A stretch of 64,000 nucleotides of DNA, taken from positions 203,899 to 267,898 of the forward strand of contig CBDFFM010000027.1 of the NCBI GenBank assembly GCA_965246785.1, given 5' to 3'. The first letter of the stretch is position 1. Every line of letters starts with the position of its first letter. This DNA is from UBA1952 sp965246785. Lineage in GTDB: Bacteria; Bacteroidota; Bacteroidia; Chitinophagales; Chitinophagaceae. Made by a program: the position numbers and the translations under genes. This document shows positions 34,728 through 43,590 of this stretch, piece after piece. The notes below the pieces were generated by a model. It saw only the letters and a list, made by a program, of their open reading frames with translations. It searched no databases and had not been told where the DNA came from.

Positions 34728-36050
34728 ATGATAAAAGACCTCTTCCTCACAATGCGCTGGTATGCGACTACGGGCGCGTGCTCAGGGCTGTTTGTGCTGG
34801 CCTTTTTCTTTCCATTGCTGTTTACGCCTGCCGCACTCATCACGCTGGGCGTTATTGGGCTTACCATCATTGATTACATCCAGCTTTTTGCCGGAAAAGG
34901 CCGAATCTCCGCCGCCCGAACAATGCCGCCGCGCTTTTCTTTAGGCGATGAGAACGCCGTCCGCGTTTCGCTGGCGAATGGCTACAACTTTCAGGCTTCC
35001 GTTTTGCTGATTGATGAGCTGCCGGTTCAGTTCCAAGAGCGGAATTGGCGGAAGCGCTTCACCATTTCCCCACGCATCCGCCGTGAGATTACTTATCCGC
35101 TACGCCCTACTTCGCGCGGCGTATATGAGTTTGGGAATGTGCTGGCTTATGTCTCTTCCCCACTCAGCCTTGTGCGGCGGCGCTTCATAGCTGCGGAACC
35201 TGTAACCATAAAAGTTTACCCTTCTTTCCTGCACTTGCGCCGCTATCAACTTATGGCTATGGCCGACAATTCCGCTATCGGCGCAAAAAAAGTCCGCCGC
35301 CTTGGCCACAGCATGGAGTTTGAGAAAATCAAAAGCTATGTGCAGGGCGACGACATTCGCTCTATCAACTGGAAGGCCTCGGCCCGTTCCGGCGACCTGA
35401 TGGTGAATACCTACACCGACGCCCGCCAGCAGCAGATTTACTGCTTCTTAGACAAAGGCCGGGCTATGAAAGCGCCCTTTGACGGCCTCACGCTGCTTGA
35501 CCATTCCATCAATGCCGCCCTTGCCCTCCTAAACGTCGCCTTGCTGCGTCAGGACAAAGCCGGCCTCATCACCTTTTCCCAAAAAATAAACGATGTAGTG
35601 GCCGCCGACCGCCGCAGCGGACAGCTTAATCACCTGCTGGAAGCACTTTACAAGCAGGAAACTGACTTCAAGGAAAGCGATTACGAAGCGCTTTGGGCCG
35701 GCATCCACCGCCGCGTCACGCAGCGCTCCTTCATCCTGCTTTTCACCAATTTTGAGACAATGTCTTCTCTGGAGCGGCAGCTATCCTACCTGCGGCACAT
35801 GGCGCGTCAGCACTTGCTTTGTGTTGTTTTCTTCCAGAATACTTTGCTCAAAGAACTACAGGAGTCCCAGCCCGACACAGTAGAAGGCATCTACATTAAA
35901 ACCATCGCAGACCGCTTTGATTTTGAGAAGCGCCAAATTGTAAAGGAGCTCCGCCGCCATGGCATCCTTTCTATCCTTACCACGCCGCAGAACCTAAGCG
36001 TGGACGTCATCAACCGATATGTAGAGTTGAAGGCGCGGCAGATGATTTAG
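34728..36050 (+). CDS. DUF58 domain protein (MoxR-associated type)
   Basis: 440 residues. Two N-terminal hydrophobic helices (about residues 15-50) are followed by a beta-rich domain and then the DUF58 core: FEKIKSYVQGDDIRSINWKA, SARSGDLMVNTYTD and a vWA-like part (QQIYCFLDKGRAM; FILLFTNFETMSSL). DUF58 proteins usually work with a MoxR AAA+ ATPase, perhaps as a metal- or complex-assembly chaperone; no MoxR gene is next to it here. It probably sits in the inner membrane with the large domain in the cytoplasm. Confidence 0.88.
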   Translation: MIKDLFLTMRWYATTGACSGLFVLAFFFPLLFTPAALITLGVIGLTIIDYIQLFAGKGRISAARTMPPRFSLGDENAVRVSLANGYNFQASVLLIDELPVQFQERNWRKRFTISPRIRREITYPLRPTSRGVYEFGNVLAYVSSPLSLVRRRFIAAEPVTIKVYPSFLHLRRYQLMAMADNSAIGAKKVRRLGHSMEFEKIKSYVQGDDIRSINWKASARSGDLMVNTYTDARQQQIYCFLDKGRAMKAPFDGLTLLDHSINAALALLNVALLRQDKAGLITFSQKINDVVAADRRSGQLNHLLEALYKQETDFKESDYEALWAGIHRRVTQRSFILLFTNFETMSSLERQLSYLRHMARQHLLCVVFFQNTLLKELQESQPDTVEGIYIKTIADRFDFEKRQIVKELRRHGILSILTTPQNLSVDVINRYVELKARQMI

Positions 36051-36145
36051 CGGGCGTTCACATTAATATCACATCGCGAATTACCTGTTTGTGTAGGCAA
36101 AGACTATATTTAGCCCGTGGCGGCTAAACACCGGCGCATATACAT

Positions 36146-36520
36146 ATGGTGACTGTGGATGACATCTTCCACCGTATCGCGCAGAATATGCGCGACTACA
36201 GTGAGCATGACCGCATGGCAGCTGTTGAGGAGTTTATCCTCGGCTGCGTATTTGACCTCCATGTCGCTATCACTACGGACGTAGAAGAAACGGAGCTTGA
36301 CTTCCTTGAGCGCTACGGCCATGGCCACACCTTCTACTTCCGCCTGAAGGATTATGAGCATGGCAAGCTCCTTGCCGGCCAGATGTACTGGATTCTCCTC
36401 GGCACGCGGCCAAACATGGACGCACACAAAGGCGACCGCTTCGGGGAAGACGATCGCCTTTATCTGTTCGTTCATGTGCTTGACATCACGCCGCCGCCAG
36501 TTGTTCGCGGCCTATGCTAA
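36146..36520 (+). CDS. Hypothetical protein
   Basis: 124 residues with no signal peptide or membrane helix. The N-terminal part is helical (IFHRIAQNMRDYSEHDRMAA), followed by beta segments (VFDLHVAITTDVEETELDF; FYFRLKDYEHGKLLAGQMYW). I do not recognise a family. A TATATTTA motif about 45 nt upstream could be its promoter. Its 3' end is 7 bp from the convergent thioredoxin-like gene. Confidence 0.6.
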   Translation: MVTVDDIFHRIAQNMRDYSEHDRMAAVEEFILGCVFDLHVAITTDVEETELDFLERYGHGHTFYFRLKDYEHGKLLAGQMYWILLGTRPNMDAHKGDRFGEDDRLYLFVHVLDITPPPVVRGLC

Positions 36521-36527
36521 GCGCTGC

Positions 36528-37181
36528 TTACATGCTCATCCGCTTGATGCCGCAGCCGATGCTTTTCGTCTCTGCTATCTTCACCGGCTTGCCGTCCGCT
36601 ACAGCGTGCATGGCGTTAAGCAGGTAATATTCCTTGGTCTTTTGCGGCTCTGACGGGTTGTCTTCAATCGCACCCTTATAGACCAGCTTCCCCTTACCGT
36701 CAAAGAGGAATACCTCCGGCGTGCGTGTGGCTCCAAAGGCATTTGCCAGTTCCGACTGCTCATCCACGAGGTAAGGCACCGTGTAATGCTGCCCATCCGC
36801 ATACTCCTTCATGCGGTGCGGGGCGTCACCACCGTCGCGCATGGCCTCATTGCTGTTGATGATCACCATGCCTATGTGCATGTCCTTTGTCTGGTTCATG
36901 GCGTCTATCGTGTGCTGCTGCGCCTTAATCACGTATGGGCAGGTATTGCACGAGAACATTACCAGCAGCCCTTTGTCCTGCTGCGCCTGCTGCAGCGACA
37001 CCGGCCGGCCGTCTGCGGAGTTGAGCATCTTTTCGGCTAAGGGAATCTTTGCACCTATCGGCAGGCTCTTGTAGGTTTCTCTTGCCAGCTGCACGCCCGG
37101 CGTATTCGCAGCCTTCTTCTGAGCAATGACCGGGCTGCACGCTGCCGCCATCAGCGCCAGCAAAATGATTTTCTTCATCAT
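36528..37181 (-). CDS. Secreted thioredoxin-like (AhpC/TSA-type) protein
   Basis: 217 residues from ATG 37181 (MMKKIILLALMAAACSP), a signal peptide that may end at AQ near residue 20. The mature part is a thioredoxin fold: LLVMFSCNTCPYVIKAQQHT carries CxxC, then MVIINSNEAMRDGG and ATRTPEVFLFDGKGKLVYKG. This is the redoxin subgroup with CNTCPYV. It would work in the periplasm as a disulfide or peroxide-linked redox protein; partner unknown. It starts before the outer frame Met at 37214, which I reject because it precedes the signal. Confidence 0.85.
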   Translation of the reverse strand: MMKKIILLALMAAACSPVIAQKKAANTPGVQLARETYKSLPIGAKIPLAEKMLNSADGRPVSLQQAQQDKGLLVMFSCNTCPYVIKAQQHTIDAMNQTKDMHIGMVIINSNEAMRDGGDAPHRMKEYADGQHYTVPYLVDEQSELANAFGATRTPEVFLFDGKGKLVYKGAIEDNPSEPQKTKEYYLLNAMHAVADGKPVKIAETKSIGCGIKRMSM

Positions 37182-37241
37182 AAAGTATTGATTAGGGCCG
37201 CAAGCTACGCGCATTGCCCGCGCGCCGCTGTCAACAAAGCA

Positions 37242-38174
37242 TCAAATTCCGCCCGCCGCCTTCCCTTCCCGCTCCATTCTTAAAAGCAGGATACTCACAT
37301 TCAGCTCATAGCCCAGCAATATCACCTGCGTGTTGAGGAAAAGCCACACCATAAAGGCCATTAGCGTACCGATAGAGCCGTACACCTTGTTGTAGTGAAT
37401 CACATTCTTTACCAGGAAGAAAAACACCGCGCTCAGCACCACACACATCACCGTGGCAAACACCGCCCCCGGCGAGATAAACGGAAACCGGCTGCTGAAC
37501 GACGGCCCATACGTATAGACCATGCACACCACAAAGAATATCATCCCTACGATGATCAGCAGCGTCAGCACCTGTATTAGCAGCGCATGGCCTACGAAGC
37601 GCTCCAGCAGCTCATTGATGTACGACGTCTGCGCTATCAGCGCCCCGATGGTGCATATCGTTACAATCAGCACCATGAAGGTGAGCTTAATCGCCACCCA
37701 CCGCCGCCGGATGCCGTTGCGCTTCACATACATCGGCAGCGCCCGGTCAAAGGAGCGCATCAGCCCCATAATGCCATTCGACGAAAAGAAAAACGTGCTC
37801 AGGATACCAAAAGACAGCACATCCCGCCGCTCATTGGTCAGGAAGTCCACCACAACGCCCGACACGCTCTTATAAGACGCCTCATTCGGCGTTACCAACT
37901 GCAGGATCGTCAGGATGCTTTCCTGCACCCCACGCAGCGGCAGGTACGGCACCAGCGAGCAGAAAAACAGCAGCGACGGTGGGATGGCCATAAAGAAATT
38001 ATACGTCACCGCCGCCCCCCGGATATTCAGCCGGTTCGCCCGGATTTCGCGCAGCATCACCCGCCCCACCGCATACAGGCTCGCCCCGCCAAAGCCCGGC
38101 AACACCACCCCATCAAGCGCCCGGAAGGCACGGCGGATAGGGCGGGCAGGATGATATTTAAGCGCAGGATGCAT
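37242..38174 (-). CDS. YihY/BrkB family membrane protein
   Basis: 310 residues, about six membrane helices. IRGAAVTYNFFMAIPPSLLF, SFGILSTFFFSSNGIMGLMR and YNKVYGSIGTLMAFMVWLFL are characteristic of the YihY/BrkB family, once mis-named ribonuclease BN. The function is unknown, possibly transport of an envelope metabolite. It stands alone and transcribes away from the repeat array at 38333. Confidence 0.88.
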   Translation of the reverse strand: MHPALKYHPARPIRRAFRALDGVVLPGFGGASLYAVGRVMLREIRANRLNIRGAAVTYNFFMAIPPSLLFFCSLVPYLPLRGVQESILTILQLVTPNEASYKSVSGVVVDFLTNERRDVLSFGILSTFFFSSNGIMGLMRSFDRALPMYVKRNGIRRRWVAIKLTFMVLIVTICTIGALIAQTSYINELLERFVGHALLIQVLTLLIIVGMIFFVVCMVYTYGPSFSSRFPFISPGAVFATVMCVVLSAVFFFLVKNVIHYNKVYGSIGTLMAFMVWLFLNTQVILLGYELNVSILLLRMEREGKAAGGI

Positions 38175-38332
38175 CGGGCCTGCAAGGTGCTGGAAAATTT
38201 TTTGTTAGTCAGCGTTCCGTTCGCTCCCAATCGTTCCTTGCGTCGCACATTGAGGGGGCTGTCAGTCTATTGGGCTTTTCACTTATCCTGTTTCCACCTC
38301 CGTCATCATCCCAAAAAAAACTCCCCCACGCG

Positions 38333-38528
38333 ATACCGGCGCTGGTATTGCACAGGGGAATTTCCCCCAGCCATTTCCCGCGCCGGTATCGCGCGGGGGA
38401 TTTCCCCTGTGTAATACCGGCGCCGGTATTACACAGGGAAAATCCCCCGGCCATTTCCGGCGCCGGTATTCCGTGGAGGAAAATCCCCCAGCTATTTCCG
38501 GCGCTGGTATTCCACTGGGGAAAATTCC
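38333..38528. repeat. 40-bp tandem palindromic array, five units
   Basis: Five units of 40 bp (one of 41, last partial) start near 38333, 38373, 38413, 38453 and 38494. Each has a CCGGCGCCGG-type palindromic core, then GGTATT, then a G-rich/C-rich pair (GGGGAATTTCCCCC). Every unit can fold alone and adjacent units can pair. The 413-bp gap between yihY and dusB is mostly this array. It reads through in several frames, but 40 is not a multiple of three, so no repeated peptide is encoded. Confidence 0.85.
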
Positions 38529-38588
38529 ACTAAACATTCCACTCCTCCAACATTCCAACCCTCCAGCACATTAACCGACCTTTGCGCC

Positions 38589-39596
38589 ATGCCCGTGCAG
38601 ATAGGCCCGAAGATTACCCTACCCGACTTCCCCCTCCTCCTCGCCCCCATGGAAGACGTGAGCGACCCGCCCTTCCGCGCCGTGTGCAAAGAAGGCGGCG
38701 CCGACCTGATGTACACCGAGTTCATCTCTTCCGAAGGCCTCATCCGCGACGCGATAAAAAGCCGGCAGAAGCTGGACATTTTTGAGGAAGAGCGCCCCAT
38801 AGGCATCCAGATATTCGGCGGCGACGAAGACGCGATGGCCATGAGCGCGAAAATCATAGACGCCACCGGTCCTGACCTGCTGGACATCAACTTCGGCTGC
38901 CCCGTGAAGAAGGTCGTGTGCAAAGGCGCCGGCGCGGCGGTGCTCAAAGACGTGCCCCTCATGGTGCGCCTCACGCAGGCCTGCATTCGCAGCACTAGCC
39001 TCCCCGTAACCGTCAAAACCCGCCTCGGCTGGGACGACGACTCGCTGAATATTGAAGAAGTGGCCGAGCGTCTGCAAGACATCGGCGTCGCCGCACTCGC
39101 CATCCACGGCCGCACCCGCGCGCAATTGTATAAAGGCGATGCGGACTGGCGGCTGATAGCGGCGGTAAAGAACAATCCGCGGATAAAGATTCCCATCTTC
39201 GGCAACGGGGATATAGACACGCCGCAAAAAGCGGTGGAGTACAAAGCCCGCTACGGCGTGGACGGCATCATGATAGGCCGCGGGGCCATAGGCCACCCGT
39301 GGATATTCCGCGAAATCAAGCATTACGTAGCAACGGGCGAAATCCTGCCGCCGCCGACGGTAGAAGAGCGGGTGGTCGCTGCGCGGAAGCACTTAGAATT
39401 TTCCATCCGCTGGAAAGGCGCGAAGCTGGGCATCCTGGAGATGCGCCGCCACTGGGCCAATTACCTGAAAGGCCTGCCGAATGTGAAGGAATACCGCATG
39501 CGCCTGGTAACGACGGAGAGCAACGATGCGATAGCCGAAATACTGAATGAGCTGGTGATGCGTTATGAAGGCGTTCCGCAACCCAGCTTCCAATAA
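38589..39596 (+). CDS. dusB: tRNA-dihydrouridine synthase
   Basis: 335 residues. Dus enzymes reduce uridines in tRNA with FMN and NADPH. FPLLLAPMEDVSDPPFRAVC opens the barrel. DINFGCPVKKVVCKGAGAAV holds the catalytic Cys and FMN loop. AIHGRTRAQLYKGDADW and IPIFGNGDID, DGIMIGRGAIGHPW complete the phosphate site. Motifs fit DusB best. A GACCTTTGC motif sits just before the ATG and may be a weak -7 element. The gene is followed after 3 bp by the OMP gene. Confidence 0.93.
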   Translation: MPVQIGPKITLPDFPLLLAPMEDVSDPPFRAVCKEGGADLMYTEFISSEGLIRDAIKSRQKLDIFEEERPIGIQIFGGDEDAMAMSAKIIDATGPDLLDINFGCPVKKVVCKGAGAAVLKDVPLMVRLTQACIRSTSLPVTVKTRLGWDDDSLNIEEVAERLQDIGVAALAIHGRTRAQLYKGDADWRLIAAVKNNPRIKIPIFGNGDIDTPQKAVEYKARYGVDGIMIGRGAIGHPWIFREIKHYVATGEILPPPTVEERVVAARKHLEFSIRWKGAKLGILEMRRHWANYLKGLPNVKEYRMRLVTTESNDAIAEILNELVMRYEGVPQPSFQ

Positions 39597-39599
39597 ATC

Positions 39600-40280
39600 G
39601 TGCGCTTCCTATTAACCGTCCTGCTGCTTGTAAGCGCGGCCTTACATGCCAAAGCGCAGGCGGGAGATGAACCGGCACTGTTTTCCCGGGATGAGGCAAA
39701 GATTTTTCACGCAGGGGTAAACCTCGGCGCCAATTTCTGCCAGGTTGATGGCGATACGTATGACGGTTATCGCAAAGTGGGGATCGCGGGCGGGGCGCTT
39801 GTGTATGTAAGGGTGCTGCCTATCGTCCACGTAAGTCTCGGCCTAGGCTACGCGCAGAAGGGCAGCCGCCAATCGGACATTAGGGATACGTATCTCGGGC
39901 CTGCGGTGTTCCGGTATCGCGTTGACCTTAATTATGTAGAGCTGCCGCTGATGTTTCATCTTTTTCTGGGCGGGCGGCTGCATTATAGCGCGGGCATATC
40001 TTATGCGCGGCTGCTTTCCAGCAAGGAGGAGGCTGAGGATGTGAATCCAATCATCATCAAGCAGGAATACTATCCGTTTATCAAGGAAGACTGGTCGGGG
40101 ATTGTGAGCATCAATGCGCACATCTACGGGCGCTTCTTCCTGCAGGGGCAATTTCAATACACGCTCGGCTCAATCCGCGACCAGCCTTATATACCGCCCG
40201 GCTACGGCTCCGGCCATCAGCGCAACAATGTGATGTCGGTGCGACTGCTTTATATCATCCCTTCCGGCGCAGCGCGGTAA
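39600..40280 (+). CDS. Outer-membrane beta-barrel protein (PF13568-like)
   Basis: 226 residues from a GTG start at 39600, 3 bp after dusB. A signal peptide (RFLLTVLLLVSAALHAKAQ) leads into glycine- and aromatic-rich strands (GVNLGANFCQVDGDTYDGYR; VSLGLGYAQKGS; YVELPLMFHLFLGGRLHYSA), the usual look of small Bacteroidota outer-membrane barrels. A role cannot be assigned. Coupling to dusB is probably only positional. Confidence 0.78.
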   Translation: MRFLLTVLLLVSAALHAKAQAGDEPALFSRDEAKIFHAGVNLGANFCQVDGDTYDGYRKVGIAGGALVYVRVLPIVHVSLGLGYAQKGSRQSDIRDTYLGPAVFRYRVDLNYVELPLMFHLFLGGRLHYSAGISYARLLSSKEEAEDVNPIIIKQEYYPFIKEDWSGIVSINAHIYGRFFLQGQFQYTLGSIRDQPYIPPGYGSGHQRNNVMSVRLLYIIPSGAAR

Positions 40281-40290
40281 TTTTGGCGCT

Positions 40291-41133
40291 ATGGAAGACA
40301 TTCAGGTTGGCCGCTGGAACATGCTCAAAGTGGTCAAGCATGTGGAGTTCGGCCTTTATTTAGACGGCGGCGAGGCCGGCGAAATCCTGCTACCCAAGCG
40401 CTTTGCGCCGCAAGACGCGCGGCCAGGCGATGAGTTGCGCGTTTTCCTCTATCATGATTCCGAAAACCGCCTCATCGCTACCACGCAGGAGCCGCTCGGC
40501 GTAGTGGGCGACATCGTCTTCCTCAAATGCGTCAGCACCACACAGCAGGGCGCATTCCTGGATTGGGGCCTGATGAAAGACATCTTCGTACCGTTATCGC
40601 AGCAAGGGCGTCAGATAATGCCCGGCGGGCGCTACTTGGTTGGCATTTACATAGACGAGCAGACAGGCCGCGTAGCCGCGACGGAGAAGTTTGAGCACTG
40701 GCTGAGCGAGGAGCCGGGCGAATTGAAGGAGAAGGATAAAGTGCAGCTCACTGTGCTGCGGCAAACGGACTTAGGCTACGTCTGCATCATCAACAACGAG
40801 CGTACCGGCGTACTGTATTTCAGCGACGTCTTTCAGGATTACGACACCGGCGATAAGCTGGACGGCTTTATTAAAACCATCCGCCCCGACGGGAAGATAG
40901 ACCTTGGCATTGGCGAAGCCGGCTACGCCCGCGTCGAGAACGCCACGGAAAAACTACTCCGCCTGTTAGAGGACAACAACGGCTACCTGCCCTATAATGA
41001 TAAGAGCGACCCGGACGAAATCCGTGAGTTTTTCGGCATAAGCAAGAAGACCTTTAAGATGACGACTGGTGGACTTTACAAGGCCGGGAAGATTGAGTTT
41101 ACAAAGACGGGGATACGGCGTAAAGACGCTTAA
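40291..41133 (+). CDS. CvfB-like S1 RNA-binding protein
   Basis: 280 residues. Three S1/OB-type segments are visible: MLKVVKHVEFGLYLDGG, VVGDIVFLKCVSTTQQGAFL and RQTDLGYVCIINNERTGVLY, followed by a winged-helix-like end (DPDEIREFFGISKKTFKMTT). This order is that of CvfB (YitL) proteins, RNA-binding factors that affect gene expression in Firmicutes. Length is normal. It starts 10 bp after the OMP gene, so dusB, OMP and this gene may be one unit. Confidence 0.9.
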   Translation: MEDIQVGRWNMLKVVKHVEFGLYLDGGEAGEILLPKRFAPQDARPGDELRVFLYHDSENRLIATTQEPLGVVGDIVFLKCVSTTQQGAFLDWGLMKDIFVPLSQQGRQIMPGGRYLVGIYIDEQTGRVAATEKFEHWLSEEPGELKEKDKVQLTVLRQTDLGYVCIINNERTGVLYFSDVFQDYDTGDKLDGFIKTIRPDGKIDLGIGEAGYARVENATEKLLRLLEDNNGYLPYNDKSDPDEIREFFGISKKTFKMTTGGLYKAGKIEFTKTGIRRKDA

Positions 41134-42138
41134 TCACGGCTGGCCCGCGCCGCCGGAAGAGGCGTAAATCTGGCCAGTAGCATAACTCGCATCATTGGCA
41201 GCAAGCTGCACGTAGATAGAGGCAAGTTCAGCGGGCTGTCCGGGCCGCTTGAACGGCGTATTGCCGCCAAAGCTCACCAGCTTCTCCATCGTAGCGCCGC
41301 CGCTCACCTGCAAGGGCGTCCAGATAGGGCCGGGGGCAACGCCGTTTACGCGAATGCCTTTCTCGGCAAACTGCTTACCGAGGCTCTTTACATAATTCAT
41401 CGTCGCCGCCTTCGTCATGGCATAATGGTACAAATCCGGCGAAGGGTCGTAAGCCTGCTCAGATGCGGTGCCGATAATGGCGGAGCCGGGCGGGAGATGC
41501 GGGAGGGCGGCTTTAATCATCCAGAAGGGCGCGTAGATGTTTGTCTTCATCGTCGCATCAAACTCCTCGGTAGTCAGGTCAAGGATGGAAGCCCGCGTTT
41601 GTTGCCGGGCGGCATTACATACCAGAATGTCTAAGCCGCCAAGTGCCGTCACGGCGCGTTCTATGAGGCGCTTGCAGAAGTCTTCATCGCGCAGGTCGCC
41701 GGGAATGGCGACGGCTTTGCGGCCTTCGGCGCGAATGAGCTCAATCACTTCCTGTGCATCTGCCTCTTCAGTCGGGTAATAATTGATGGCCACATCCGCG
41801 CCTTCCCGCGCATAAGCAATGGCAGCTGCACGGCCCATGCCAGAATCGCCGCCGGTAATGAGGGCCTTTCGACCCTTCAGGCGACCAGAGCCGCGGTAGC
41901 TTTTCTCCCCGTGGTCTGGGCGAGGCTCCATTTTGCTGGCAAGGCCGGGCCACGGTTGGCTTTGCGCCTTGAAAGGCGGCTTAGGGTATTTATTAATCGG
42001 GTCTTCGGGGCCGGATACTTCGGCGCCCTTCGGTTTAGCGCCACCGCCGGCCCACACGGGAGAGACGGCCATGACGGCAAGGCTGGCGCCGAGGCCGGTG
42101 AGCACTTTGCGGCGGGAAATGGTGTTTTGGGATTCCAT
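41134..42138 (-). CDS. SDR oxidoreductase with Tat-like leader
   Basis: 334 residues. SRRKVLTGLGASLAVMAVSP at the N-terminus looks like a Tat signal (RR followed by a hydrophobic stretch), then a Pro-rich linker. The SDR domain starts near residue 85: ALITGGDSGMGRAAAIAYAR (cofactor motif), LVCNAARQ, and the active site YHYAMTKAATMNYVK (Tyr-x3-Lys). It belongs to the YghA/YhxC-like group of long SDRs. Reaction unknown. If Tat export is real, it acts in the periplasm, unusual for an NAD(P)-dependent enzyme. Confidence 0.85.
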   Translation of the reverse strand: MESQNTISRRKVLTGLGASLAVMAVSPVWAGGGAKPKGAEVSGPEDPINKYPKPPFKAQSQPWPGLASKMEPRPDHGEKSYRGSGRLKGRKALITGGDSGMGRAAAIAYAREGADVAINYYPTEEADAQEVIELIRAEGRKAVAIPGDLRDEDFCKRLIERAVTALGGLDILVCNAARQQTRASILDLTTEEFDATMKTNIYAPFWMIKAALPHLPPGSAIIGTASEQAYDPSPDLYHYAMTKAATMNYVKSLGKQFAEKGIRVNGVAPGPIWTPLQVSGGATMEKLVSFGGNTPFKRPGQPAELASIYVQLAANDASYATGQIYASSGGAGQP

Positions 42139-42353
42139 GAGATTGGTTGGAAAGATTGCTTGACGGCGGACACAAGAAGGATGCCGCTGGGTGACAGTCG
42201 GGCATTTAGCGTTTAAGCTGTGGGATATTTTTCCAAGGACAAGTATAACAACCGGAAATAGCAGGCTGCATTAAAACGGCTAATTATCCCTTTGTAAATG
42301 CCCGCAGCTTCCTGTACGCATCATTACTTTCGCAGGCGTAAGATTTTCTACTA

Positions 42354-43400
42354 ATGACCATCCTCATCACCGGCGGCGCCGGCTTTATCGGCTCCCATGT
42401 CGTTCGGCTGTTCGTTCAGAAATACCCGGATTACAACATCATCAACCTAGACGCCCTTACCTACGCCGGAAATCTTGAGAACCTCCGCGATGTGGAAGCC
42501 GCGCCGAATTACAGCTTCATTAAGGCAGATATTACAGATGCGGAGGCCATGAACAGCCTCTTTTTTGAGCACAAGCCGGATGGCGTCATCCACCTCGCGG
42601 CTGAAAGCCACGTTGACCGCTCCATCGTTGACCCGAACGCTTTTCTGCAAACGAACATTATGGGCACAGCCAACCTGCTCAATGCCGCCCGCGCCGCATG
42701 GAATGGCGAATATGAAGGCAAGCGCTTCTATCATGTGAGCACGGATGAGGTGTATGGCTCACTCGGCGAGACAGGCTACTTTTTAGAGACGACGCCATAC
42801 GATCCGCAAAGCCCTTACTCCGCGTCCAAAGCCGCCTCAGACCATATTGTGCGCGCCTACGGCAATACCTATCACATGCCGTTCGTGATTACGAACTGCT
42901 CCAACAATTACGGTCCGAACCAGTTCCCGGAAAAGCTCATCCCGCTTTTCCTGAACAACATCCGCAACAAAAAGCCGCTGCCTGTTTACGGCGATGGCAA
43001 GTACACCCGCGACTGGCTGTATGTGGTTGACCATGCCCGCGCCATTGATACAGTCTTCCATGAAGGCAAGAATGCCGAAACCTACAACATTGGCGGCTTC
43101 AACGAGTGGCAGAACCTAGAACTGATTAAACTCCTCTGCAAGCAGATGGATGAAAAGCTGGGCCGCGAAGCCGGAGAAAGCGAAGCACTCATCACATATG
43201 TCCGCGACCGCCCTGGCCACGACCGCCGCTATGCGATTGACGCCAACAAAATCAAGTCCGAATTAGGCTGGGAGCCGAGCGTGACCTTTGAGGAAGGCCT
43301 AAGCAAGACGCTGGACTGGTACCTTGCCAATGAGGAATGGCTGAACCATGTGACGAGCGGGGCTTATCAGAATTACTATAAGCAACAGTACACCCATTAA
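42354..43400 (+). CDS. rfbB: dTDP-glucose 4,6-dehydratase
   Basis: 348 residues. It converts dTDP-glucose to dTDP-4-keto-6-deoxyglucose. ILITGGAGFIGSHVV is the NAD motif; VSTDEVYGSLGETGYFLE and YSASKAASDHIVRAY supply the active-site residues; NCSNNYGPNQFPEKLIPLFL is the RfbB signature. It opens the nucleotide-sugar group with rfbA 190 bp downstream. A hairpin and an 11-bp repeat fill the gap. Confidence 0.95.
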   Translation: MTILITGGAGFIGSHVVRLFVQKYPDYNIINLDALTYAGNLENLRDVEAAPNYSFIKADITDAEAMNSLFFEHKPDGVIHLAAESHVDRSIVDPNAFLQTNIMGTANLLNAARAAWNGEYEGKRFYHVSTDEVYGSLGETGYFLETTPYDPQSPYSASKAASDHIVRAYGNTYHMPFVITNCSNNYGPNQFPEKLIPLFLNNIRNKKPLPVYGDGKYTRDWLYVVDHARAIDTVFHEGKNAETYNIGGFNEWQNLELIKLLCKQMDEKLGREAGESEALITYVRDRPGHDRRYAIDANKIKSELGWEPSVTFEEGLSKTLDWYLANEEWLNHVTSGAYQNYYKQQYTH

Positions 43401-43431
43401 GCTAAGGGTTCACAGCGGCGCTACTACAGCG

Positions 43432-43497
43432 ACTTTGTCTTTCCCGAAGGGAATCTCTTAGAAGTTGCGAGGAAAGATTCCCTTTGGGAATGACAAA
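43432..43497. repeat. Inverted repeat between rfbB and rfbA
   Basis: CTTTGTCTTTCCCGAAGGGA and ATCT pair with AGATTCCCTTTGGGAATGAC and AAAAG. The words TCATTCCC/GGGAATGA recur in similar hairpins of many bacteria. Confidence 0.65.
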
Positions 43498-43533
43498 AGA
43501 TTGGGCGAGCAGCTCGTAGCTCAAAGCATCATA

Positions 43534-43589
43534 CAACCGTCCAACAACTGTCCAACGCCAGTCCAACAATCGTCCAACAATCGTCCAAT
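43534..43589. repeat. 11-bp tandem repeat before rfbA
   Basis: Five copies of a unit like AACAATCGTCC run directly up to the rfbA ATG. The 11-bp period would place each copy on the same side of the helix. Confidence 0.65.
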
Positions 43590-43590
43590 T

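Noticed and set aside
38333..38528. CRISPR array
   Set aside because: The units abut one another without unique spacers and no cas gene is present. The same holds for 52813-52980.
38270..38558. Open frames on both strands inside the 40-bp array
   Set aside because: Openness follows from the repeat itself; unit length is not a multiple of three and there is no start context.
43465..43590. N-terminal extension of rfbA
   Set aside because: It translates an inverted repeat and an 11-bp tandem spacer; RfbA proteins start at MKGIILAGG.
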